Assembly (NCBI GenBank): GCA_003648845.1 | Contig: QMQA01000069.1 | Coordinates: forward strand, 1 to 6,642 | Source: Candidatus Aerophobota bacterium | GTDB lineage: Bacteria > Aerophobota > Aerophobia > Aerophobales > B3-G15 | DNA: 6,642 nucleotides | Direction: 5' to 3' | Shown: positions 1 through 5,292 of the stretch, piece after piece | How the letters are laid out: each line of letters opens with the position of its first letter | How positions within the stretch are numbered: position 1 is the first letter of the stretch | Made by a program: the position numbers and the translations under genes | The notes under the pieces: model-generated | What the model was told of the DNA's origin: nothing | Seen by the model: the letters and a program-made list of their open reading frames with translations, nothing else | Databases searched by the model: none

Positions 1-227
1 ATATTAAGCTCTGCTATCGGCTTAGGGGGGAAAAAACCCTCTTTTTTAATTTCCCTTTTTATATCAAAGAACCCCATTCTGTCCAGTTTAATCTGCAGTT
101 CTGTATCCACTGCAGAAAAAATCCTCATCCTCTGAAGTTTTTTGTACTGGAAAAAGACAGTTAATGCCAAAACAAAAACAACAATTCCAAGGCCTATCAG
201 AGCATACCTGATAAATTTTGTTAACAT
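1..227 (-). CDS. N-terminal part of a membrane-anchored protein, possibly a divergent polysaccharide deacetylase (YibQ/DUF610-like); cut by the window edge
   Basis: This is a partial gene: 75 codons from an ATG at 227 down to the left edge, with no stop. The protein begins MLTKFIRYALIGLG, and residues 7-27 form one hydrophobic helix (uncleaved anchor or signal peptide), so most of it should lie outside the cytoplasm. After the helix comes a charged segment (VDTELQIKLDRMGFFDIKRE) and then a P-P-K-P stretch. Divergent polysaccharide deacetylases often have this layout before the catalytic domain: an anchor, then a D-x-x-L-x-x-x-L-x-x-x-G helix. They are also often encoded directly after an S41 protease gene, as here, 27 bp downstream of ctpA. 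No catalytic part is visible, so the family call is inference from context and N-terminal shape. No clear Shine-Dalgarno precedes the ATG, only an A/T-rich stretch, so translation may depend on the upstream gene. It could instead be another envelope protein. Confidence 0.7.
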   Translation of the reverse strand, partial: MLTKFIRYALIGLGIVVFVLALTVFFQYKKLQRMRIFSAVDTELQIKLDRMGFFDIKREIKKEGFFPPKPIAELN

Positions 228-254
228 TTTTTATTTAATGAGTGTTTTGTTTTT

Positions 255-1598
255 TCACTGGAGTATTGCAAGAGATTTTAAAAGATTAAGAGCCTGAACG
301 AGTTGATTGTCGTTAAATATATCATTTTCCTTATCTGCATCTTTTTCGCGAAGAATGCGCTTTAAAAGGTCTTCATCTATCTTGAGATTTTCTTTTTCCA
401 GCTCTTTTAAAAGAGGGCTAAGGTCCTCTTTTTCCCATTGGGGTTTCAGGTCAAGAAAATCTTTTACCAGCGGTGATGTGCGGACTTTATTCATAATTTC
501 TTTCTGTTCAGGAGTAGGAGTGAAGGGTTTAACTTCCAGATTGGGTTTAATACCTTCACCTTCTATACATATACCTGATGGAGTATAGTATCTGGCTGTT
601 GTTAACCATAAAGCTCCTCTGTTTTCTAGTGGAATTGCATTTTGAACTGTCCCCTTGCCGAAAGTGGGAGTGCCCAGGAGAATCCCCCTTTTATGATCCT
701 TTATGGCTCCAGCTACTATTTCGGAGCCACTGGCACTTCCCCGGTTAATTAGAACCACAAGTGGAAAGTCTATTCCTTCTCCCCCTGGCTTAGCTGAGTA
801 AATCTCGTTTTTCTCCACGTCCCTACCTTTGATAGAGACAATTGTACCGGAGGAGAGAAACTCATCAGCAACCTCAACTGCCTGAGAGAGAAGTCCTCCA
901 GGATTATCTCTCAGATCAAGAATCAAACTCCTTATCCCCATTTTTTTAAGAAAGAGGAGGGCATCTTTTACCTGTTTTGAAGTGTGCTCATCGGTGAATC
1001 CCATTATTTTGAGATAACCGATATTGTCCTCAAGGACCCTCTTATCAATGTTGGGCAGCCTGATAAGAGTTCTTGTCAGGGTATACTCCAGGGGCTCAGT
1101 GACTCCCTCTCTTTCAATGGTAATGGTCACCTGCGTACCAACCTCTCCTCTTATTTTGTTTACCGCCTCATCTAGAGACATTCCCCTGGTGCTTTCACCA
1201 TTTATCTTTATTATTCTGTCACCAGGCTGCAAGCCGGCTCTACTTGCAGGAGTATCTTCAAGAGGGTCAATAATGGTTATAAACCCATCTCTCAGTCCTA
1301 CAACCATTCCTAATCCACCAAACTTGCCCTCCCTTTCCACATTCCATTCCTCCCATTCCTCAGTATTTAGCCAGCGAGAATAAGGGTCATTCAGGACTTT
1401 CACCATTCCTCTGATTGCGCCCTCAATTAGCCTGGAAGGTTCGACTTTCTCTATATACTCACTTTTGATAATCTGGTACACCTGGATTATGAGTTTAATT
1501 TCGGAGAAAAAATCACTCTCAGCCTGAACCCTGCCAAGCAAAACAGCTGCTAATAATAAAAAAACTGTTATTAGTACCGCTAATCTTTTTTTTCTCAT
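255..1598 (-). CDS. ctpA: S41 family carboxy-terminal processing protease (CtpA/CtpB-like), exported, with PDZ domain
   Basis: This is a serine protease of the tail-specific/CtpA family, which cleaves near the C-termini of exported proteins in the periplasm or cell envelope. Length (447 aa) is normal. Residues 1-26 form a signal peptide: MRKKR, a hydrophobic core, then VQA before E27. Residues 30-78 match the family's N-terminal helical part, ending in a DPYS motif (71-74). The PDZ domain spans about 91-165 and contains GLGMVV and LQPGDRIIKINGE. The protease core follows, with LDLRDNPGG (227-235) and the Ser-Lys dyad: S290 in GSASGSE and K315 in TFGKGTVQ, 25 residues apart as in E. coli Prc. 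Q319 matches the supporting glutamine, and ARYYTPSG (335-342) is also a family motif. The C-terminal 80 residues are charged and probably helical. The ATG overlaps the stop of the PHP gene (ATGA), implying coupled translation; GGGGAA about 10 nt upstream is a weak ribosome site. The start is supported by the signal peptide beginning right there. The target is unknown. Confidence 0.96.
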   Translation of the reverse strand: MRKKRLAVLITVFLLLAAVLLGRVQAESDFFSEIKLIIQVYQIIKSEYIEKVEPSRLIEGAIRGMVKVLNDPYSRWLNTEEWEEWNVEREGKFGGLGMVVGLRDGFITIIDPLEDTPASRAGLQPGDRIIKINGESTRGMSLDEAVNKIRGEVGTQVTITIEREGVTEPLEYTLTRTLIRLPNIDKRVLEDNIGYLKIMGFTDEHTSKQVKDALLFLKKMGIRSLILDLRDNPGGLLSQAVEVADEFLSSGTIVSIKGRDVEKNEIYSAKPGGEGIDFPLVVLINRGSASGSEIVAGAIKDHKRGILLGTPTFGKGTVQNAIPLENRGALWLTTARYYTPSGICIEGEGIKPNLEVKPFTPTPEQKEIMNKVRTSPLVKDFLDLKPQWEKEDLSPLLKELEKENLKIDEDLLKRILREKDADKENDIFNDNQLVQALNLLKSLAILQ

Positions 1599-2248
1599 AA
1601 TGAAAGATTCCCCACAAATTTTTCACTATTCTCAAGGACCCTTTTGACCTCTTCTGGTTCAAGCCCTGCCCCTAACAGGATTTTTTCTGCTCTAGAAAGG
1701 GGTATAAGGTCCTCCGGTGAGTGAGCATCGGTATTTATAATAAGTCTGGCACCATATTTTTTTGCCAGGGAAACAATTCTTCCATTGGTTAAACAATGAC
1801 CTTTTCTGGCAGATATTTCCAGATAGATTCCTTTTTCTGCAGCCAGTTTTACCTCCTCATCTTTTATCAGGCCGGGATGGGCTAAAATATCTACATCTGC
1901 CTTGAGAGCAGCCAGATTGGTTCCAGGTGGAACAGGCTCTATGATAGTCTCACCATGCACTATAACTATTTTTGCCCCCTTTTGACGAGCTTTTGAGGCA
2001 TAGCTTTTTATTAAAGAAGGGGGCAGATGAGTAAGTTCTACCCCCGGAATAACCTTAATACTGTTTTCAACCCGGTTTATCTCTTCGCAAAATCTTACCA
2101 GCGTGGGAATAACCCAGTCCAGTTTGGTAGAGTCAACGTGGTCAGTGATTCCCAGCACTCTGTAACCTGTTTCTTTTGCTCTTTGCACCATCTCTGCCGG
2201 GCAGAGCAATCCATCACTCAACAACGTATGGGTATGAAGATCAATCAC
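1595..2248 (-). CDS. PHP-domain metal-dependent phosphoesterase (histidinol-phosphatase-like)
   Basis: A stand-alone PHP-superfamily hydrolase of 217 aa, probably cytoplasmic. Numbered from the GTG start, the metal-binding set is complete: H5 and H7 (IDLHTHT), D12 (LSDG), D36-H37 (GITDH), E71 and H74 (PGVELTH), H98 (VIVHGE), H124 (ILAHPG), and D174 and H176 (NTDAHS). All expected residues are present, so it should be an active phosphoesterase of the trinuclear-metal type. The substrate cannot be read from sequence. Such proteins are often labelled histidinol-phosphatase-like, but no histidine-biosynthesis gene is nearby, and a nucleotide phosphatase is equally possible. I chose the GTG at 2248 because it has AAAGGGA 5 nt upstream and because PHP proteins commonly begin directly with [MV]IDLHTHT. 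The frame could extend to a TTG at 2281, but that TTG has no ribosome site and sits inside a probable promoter -10 region. The 3' end overlaps ctpA by 4 bp. Confidence 0.92.
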   Translation of the reverse strand: MIDLHTHTLLSDGLLCPAEMVQRAKETGYRVLGITDHVDSTKLDWVIPTLVRFCEEINRVENSIKVIPGVELTHLPPSLIKSYASKARQKGAKIVIVHGETIIEPVPPGTNLAALKADVDILAHPGLIKDEEVKLAAEKGIYLEISARKGHCLTNGRIVSLAKKYGARLIINTDAHSPEDLIPLSRAEKILLGAGLEPEEVKRVLENSEKFVGNLSL

Positions 2249-2253
2249 TGCTT

Positions 2254-2260
2254 TCCCTTT
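2254..2260 (-). promoter_or_regulatory. Ribosome binding site that decides the PHP gene start
   Basis: The minus strand reads AAAGGGA, followed by AAGCA and then GTG at 2248-2246. This is the only good Shine-Dalgarno sequence near the 5' end of the PHP gene. It supports the GTG start over the upstream TTG at 2281. Confidence 0.7.
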
Positions 2261-2271
2261 CTTATACAAGC

Positions 2272-2300
2272 ATTTTAGCAAATTTTTTGCCTCTTGTAAA
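2272..2300 (-). promoter_or_regulatory. Probable internal sigma-70 promoter in front of the PHP-ctpA genes
   Basis: On the minus strand, TTTACA (2300-2295) is separated by exactly 17 bp from TAAAAT (2277-2272). Each hexamer differs from consensus at one position, and a TGC directly before the -10 gives an extended -10. Transcription would start near 2265, leaving a leader of about 17 nt that contains the AAAGGGA ribosome site and the GTG start at 2248. It lies downstream of the nadC stop, so the PHP, protease and following gene could be transcribed without nadX-nadC. The region is AT-rich, so a chance match is possible. Confidence 0.55.
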
Positions 2301-2335
2301 GGTTCGCATTTTTTGATGGGTTAAAGTAGAGGCAA
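2287..2335. repeat. 8-bp perfect inverted repeat in the nadC-PHP gap
   Basis: TTGCCTCT (2287-2294) and AGAGGCAA (2328-2335) are perfect reverse complements separated by 33 bp. The arm nearer the PHP gene lies in the spacer of the proposed promoter, next to its -35 box. The pair could be an operator for a dimeric regulator, or on the minus-strand transcript a long-loop stem followed by an A-rich stretch. The loop is too long and there is no U-tract, so it is not a typical terminator. Eight paired bases may be chance. Confidence 0.35.
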
Positions 2336-2339
2336 GTTT

Positions 2340-3188
2340 TTACAGAATTTCCAGACTCATATCCAGGGAAGGTGCAGAATGGGTTATTTTCCCTATAGAA
2401 ATAAAGTCCGGCCTTAAGCTGGCTATATTTTCAATATTTTCCAGGGTTACCCTGCCCGAGATCTCTATAAATGTTTTTGGGGCTTTGCTCCTTATCATCT
2501 GTATTGCCTTTTTTATCTGGTGCCGGTCAAAATTATCCAGCATTATTCCATCCACTTCTAAATTGATTACCTCGTTTAGCTCATCTAAATTGTTTACCTC
2601 AACTTCCACCCTGGAAAGATGAGGAGCATTTTGTTTTGCCAGCTCAACTGCTTTTTTTATACTACCCACAACTCTTACATGATTATCTTTTATCAGAACC
2701 CCGCTTGCCAGATTAAATCTATGGTTTACTCCACCTCCAACCCGCACTGCATATTTTTCAAGGATACGGAGGTTAGGAGTAGTTTTTCTGGTATCTAAAA
2801 TTTTTACCCCATAAGGAGAGACCAGGTCTACAAACTTTCTGGTTAAAGTAGCAATACCTGACAGTCTCTGTAGAAAGTTAAGGGCCACTCTTTCCCCTTT
2901 TAAAATAGCCCGGGCAGGAGCCTCAAGCTCCAGCAATATATCTTTTTGTTTGAAAACATTCCCATCTTTCAACCATTTTTTAAATATTGTTTGAGGGCTA
3001 ATAAGGCGAAAAATTTCCCTGGCAATCTCAACTCCGGCCAGTATTCCCTCCGAGTTTGCAATAATTCTTGCTTTCTCAAAAGAGGCTTCGGAAGAGATTA
3101 AAGTATCTGTAGTTATATCTCCTTCACCTATATCCTCTCTTAAAGCATCTATAAGAATTTGCCTGATTGAGGGAAAATTTATTTGCAT
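2340..3188 (-). CDS. nadC: Quinolinate phosphoribosyltransferase (nicotinate-nucleotide pyrophosphorylase, carboxylating)
   Basis: NadC converts quinolinate and PRPP to nicotinate mononucleotide, CO2 and pyrophosphate, the third step of de novo NAD synthesis in the cytoplasm. Length (282 aa) is typical. Family motifs run in order: REDIGEGDITTD (18-28) in the N-terminal domain; ERVALNFLQRLSGIAT (99-114); ILDTRKTTP (130-138); VRVGGGVNHRFNL (148-160); IKDNH (166-170); VEVEV (194-198); IMLDNF (215-220); IEISGRV (241-247); and FISIGKITHSA (262-272) near the C-terminus. The basic and acidic residues that bind quinolinate and PRPP (R134, K135, H156, R157, K167, E197, D218) are present. The ATG at 3188 is preceded by AAGGA, which overlaps the nadX stop (TAAGGA), so the two genes are 14 bp apart and clearly one unit. 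The neighbouring nadX supplies the first pathway step; nadA is not in the window. Confidence 0.97.
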   Translation of the reverse strand: MQINFPSIRQILIDALREDIGEGDITTDTLISSEASFEKARIIANSEGILAGVEIAREIFRLISPQTIFKKWLKDGNVFKQKDILLELEAPARAILKGERVALNFLQRLSGIATLTRKFVDLVSPYGVKILDTRKTTPNLRILEKYAVRVGGGVNHRFNLASGVLIKDNHVRVVGSIKKAVELAKQNAPHLSRVEVEVNNLDELNEVINLEVDGIMLDNFDRHQIKKAIQMIRSKAPKTFIEISGRVTLENIENIASLRPDFISIGKITHSAPSLDMSLEIL

Positions 3189-3202
3189 TTTTTATAGGTT
3201 CC

Positions 3203-4009
3203 TTATGTACCAATTTTTACAGGACTGACTATTTTTCTTAAAGTAGCAATTGCAGAAAGGGCAGCAAGGTAGCTTGTTTTGGGATTTGTGGGTGCAGGAA
3301 CATTTCTTATCACAGTCTCCATTTCTCCGAAATCTCCTTTTACTTCAATTTTGTGCTCATTTCTGGTAAGGTCAGGATTGGCTATAATTTTTACCTTTGT
3401 TTTTTCCATTCCTATCCCGGCCAGGGAAAGAGTAGCTGCAACATTTATATTCCTGGGAAATGCTTTTACAGCCTCCCTGGAGGTTCCCTCAAATACAAGG
3501 GTGGGTTTTTTGATGTTTTCGAGCTTTATTTTACGTTGCTTTATGTAAGGTGCACCGGCTAAGGCCCGGGGAGGCTTGGATGTGGTTATGGTTATACAGT
3601 GTATACTTTTTTCCCGGGCAGCGTTTAATCCATCAAGTCCAGCTATTGCTCCTGAGGGAAAAAATACTCTGCACCCTCCCTCTTTTTTTACCTTCTCCAG
3701 AAGATCAAGACTGTCCAGAACTCCTCCGATGCTCATTATGAGCAGGTCTTTCCCCTTCTCTATACTAAACCTGAGCAACTCTCTCACTACTTTTGGAGAA
3801 GCAGCCTCTATAATAAGGTCTGTTTTTTCCACTACCTGCTGGATGCTCAAACCTATATCCGGTTTCCTTTTAAGCTCTTTTACCAAATCGTTAAGCTTTG
3901 TTTTTTCTACATCGTAAATCAGCGAAAGTTCAAGCTGGGGAATTTCTCTATCTATAGCACGGGCTATTTCTTGACCAATGGCTCCACATCCAATAAGTCC
4001 TACCTTCAC
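3203..4009 (-). CDS. nadX: L-aspartate dehydrogenase
   Basis: NadX oxidises L-aspartate to iminoaspartate with NAD(P)+. It can replace L-aspartate oxidase (NadB) as the first step of de novo NAD synthesis and, unlike NadB, needs no oxygen or fumarate. Length (268 aa) matches the family. The N-terminal Rossmann fold has GCGAIG at 7-12. Family features follow: IMSIGGVLD (91-99), FFPSGAIAGLDGL (116-128), TTSKPPRAL (142-150), PRNINVAATLSLAG (185-198), NEHKIEV (217-223) with H219 as the likely catalytic histidine, and the C-terminal APTNPKTSYLAALSAIATL (239-257). The start is GTG at 4009, preceded by AAAAAGG about 9 nt upstream; the Rossmann strand MKVGLIGCG begins at once, so no longer start is needed. 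It is the first gene after a consensus promoter and sits 14 bp before nadC. An oxidoreductase of another substrate is unlikely given the motifs and neighbour. Confidence 0.95.
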   Translation of the reverse strand: MKVGLIGCGAIGQEIARAIDREIPQLELSLIYDVEKTKLNDLVKELKRKPDIGLSIQQVVEKTDLIIEAASPKVVRELLRFSIEKGKDLLIMSIGGVLDSLDLLEKVKKEGGCRVFFPSGAIAGLDGLNAAREKSIHCITITTSKPPRALAGAPYIKQRKIKLENIKKPTLVFEGTSREAVKAFPRNINVAATLSLAGIGMEKTKVKIIANPDLTRNEHKIEVKGDFGEMETVIRNVPAPTNPKTSYLAALSAIATLRKIVSPVKIGT

Positions 4010-4034
4010 TTTTCGCTACCTTTTTGTTTTTCAA

Positions 4035-4062
4035 ATTATAAGAGGTAAAAAGCCGATGTCAA
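4035..4062 (-). promoter_or_regulatory. Perfect-consensus sigma-70 promoter of the nadX operon
   Basis: The minus strand has TTGACA (4062-4057), a 16-bp spacer and TATAAT (4040-4035), both hexamers identical to consensus. The expected transcription start near 4028 leaves a leader of about 20 nt with the AAAAAGG ribosome site before the nadX GTG. It should be strong and drive nadX-nadC and probably the downstream PHP, ctpA and envelope genes. No obvious operator palindrome for a NAD regulator overlaps it. Confidence 0.85.
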
Positions 4063-4101
4063 GGTAAAAATCTGTTTTCCAAAAATTTCGAAGCTGCTCT
4101 T

Positions 4102-4136
4102 TCCAACCTCGAACATCGAACGTAGAATGTAGAACC
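4102..4136. repeat. Five-unit degenerate heptanucleotide tandem repeat
   Basis: Read on the plus strand, five consecutive 7-bp units fit TNNAAYN: TCCAACC, TCGAACA, TCGAACG, TAGAATG, TAGAACC. The minus strand therefore reads as repeated NRTTCNA-type heptads. Simple ACCA/AACC sequence continues to about 4147. The tract lies between the stop of the upstream membrane-protein gene (4153) and the nadX promoter (4062-4035). It is not CRISPR, since it has no spacers, and it has no open frame of note. I infer an intergenic repeat that may be dispersed in this genome; its function is unknown. Confidence 0.75.
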
Positions 4137-4152
4137 ACCAACCAACTGCTGC

Positions 4153-5283
4153 TCACCTTTGCATTAAAAGGTAAGGATACCTTGTCGTCAAATCATCCTT
4201 TATCATTAATTGGAACTTGAAAATATCTGTCCCATAGGTGCTCAGGATATTTTCTCTTTCAGTTTGCAGGTAATTCTCCTGGATGTCCTGGATATTTTTT
4301 TCTAAAAGGGGATAGACCATCTGGGGTTTGTACTCGGGTGGCAGAATATCTGGTTGAAGCAGGATTGATTTTACATACTTCCACTTTTCCTCATCGTAGG
4401 CTTGTGGATTTTCTTTAATATATGTGGTGAAAAAACCCTGAATTTCTTTAAGAGAAGAAGCTACAAGTTCGTGCTTCTCTGAACGAAGAGCTTCAAGGTA
4501 TTTTTGAAATAATTTTTGTACCTCCGGGTTTTCTCTTAATTTTTCCATATGCTCAGGTTCCACTTTGTACCAGGGATAGCTTTCGAGAAAATCCTTGATG
4601 AATCTTTCCTTCTCCTTTGTAGAAGTTATGTTTCTTTCCCGTATAGATTTTGCCAGCATGGTGTATTTCTGAGCAACACTTTTTTCCCACCTGTCCACGG
4701 TTGTGGAGAAAAACTGAAAAAAATTAAGATATACAATTTCTGAAAAGAGTCTTTCTCTACTTGTAAGTTTTATCTCCATCCCCCTTTTTTTGAGGAATTC
4801 TTTTACAGGGTAGAGAAGATCTCCTTCTCTGCTATAGGGAAGCTTCCGATAGTCAAGATTTTCAGCGTAAAGCTTAAGGTTTTTAACCTGGAATTTTCCT
4901 TTTCCCAGAAGAACTCTGGCTACACTGGCATCATCAGGATTGCCAGTTATACTGTCTTTTGTCCAAAGAGGTAGGTCAAAGGAGAATGTTTTTACCTCCT
5001 GTTTTTTTAAAACTTCCTCCACATACCCAAAAGGAAAGGGTTGAATTATAAAAGTAATACTCTCAGAAGAGTTATTCTCCACAGTTCTAACTCGATAAGG
5101 AGGAGCAGATGGTCCCAAAAGAGGTCCCTCCTTTTTCCATACCTCCCTTATAATAGCACCTTCGCCTGGCTCGAGTTTCTGTCTGGAAGTAAGCAGATAA
5201 TCAATAAACCCTACACTTGCCAGGACAATAATAATTCCAAGTATCCCTCCCGCAATACCTGTCAATAGAGTTTTTACTTTCAC
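4153..5283 (-). CDS. Unrecognised membrane-anchored protein, second of a paralogous pair (possibly SPFH/Band 7-like)
   Basis: I do not recognise this 376-aa protein as a named family. Residues 7-30 form one hydrophobic helix (LLTGIAGGILGIIIVLASVG) with no clear cleavage site, so it is probably a membrane anchor with the rest on one side. Directly after it comes KLEPGEGAIIREVWKKEGP (36-54), like the segment that follows the anchor in prohibitin/HflK-type proteins. A beta-rich part runs to about 140. A long, charged, probably helical part then runs to about 345, with RENPEVQKLF at 250-259. The end is YGTDIFKFQLMIKDDL (350-365), resembling the last strand of an SPFH domain. The upstream protein shares these landmarks at nearly the same positions. 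The start is GTG at 5283, with only a weak GAG-type ribosome site overlapping the upstream TGA; the 9-bp gap implies an operon. The SPFH idea is inference; an entirely new family is possible. No enzyme motif was seen. Confidence 0.85.
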   Translation of the reverse strand: MKVKTLLTGIAGGILGIIIVLASVGFIDYLLTSRQKLEPGEGAIIREVWKKEGPLLGPSAPPYRVRTVENNSSESITFIIQPFPFGYVEEVLKKQEVKTFSFDLPLWTKDSITGNPDDASVARVLLGKGKFQVKNLKLYAENLDYRKLPYSREGDLLYPVKEFLKKRGMEIKLTSRERLFSEIVYLNFFQFFSTTVDRWEKSVAQKYTMLAKSIRERNITSTKEKERFIKDFLESYPWYKVEPEHMEKLRENPEVQKLFQKYLEALRSEKHELVASSLKEIQGFFTTYIKENPQAYDEEKWKYVKSILLQPDILPPEYKPQMVYPLLEKNIQDIQENYLQTERENILSTYGTDIFKFQLMIKDDLTTRYPYLLMQR

Positions 5284-5292
5284 CGGTTTTTC

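Noticed and set aside
29..60. G-run/A-run/C-run and T-rich stretch near the left edge as a terminator-like hairpin
   Set aside because: It lies inside the open reading frame of the partial gene and translates sensibly (KKEGFFPPKP), so it is coding sequence.
862..876. Non-standard S41 catalytic motif (GSASGSE rather than the common GSASASE)
   Set aside because: The Gly replaces the Ala after the catalytic Ser, the Ser-Lys spacing of 25 residues is intact, and this is a tolerated family variant rather than an inactivating change. The interval given is only an approximate pointer within ctpA; the motif itself is residues 287-293 of the protein, nearer to 720-740.
307..1383. Several plus-strand open frames of 60-120 codons opposite ctpA
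   Set aside because: They are antisense shadows of a gene with clear family motifs. They are Ser-rich, with no ribosome sites or recognisable domains.
2027..2278. Plus-strand open frame opposite the PHP gene start
   Set aside because: It lies wholly antisense to the conserved metal-binding N-terminus of the PHP protein and has no features of its own.
3279..3917. Plus-strand open frames opposite nadX
   Set aside because: They are antisense to a confidently identified gene; composition is biased (S, F, L) and no domain is visible.
4102..4149. Possible CRISPR or attachment-site remnant
   Set aside because: The period is 7 bp with no spacers and no flanking integrase, cas or tRNA gene. It is a short tandem repeat only.
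4063..4152. Intrinsic terminator for the membrane-protein pair
   Set aside because: I found no GC-rich stem followed by a U-tract on the minus strand in this gap; only T-rich stretches without a stem.
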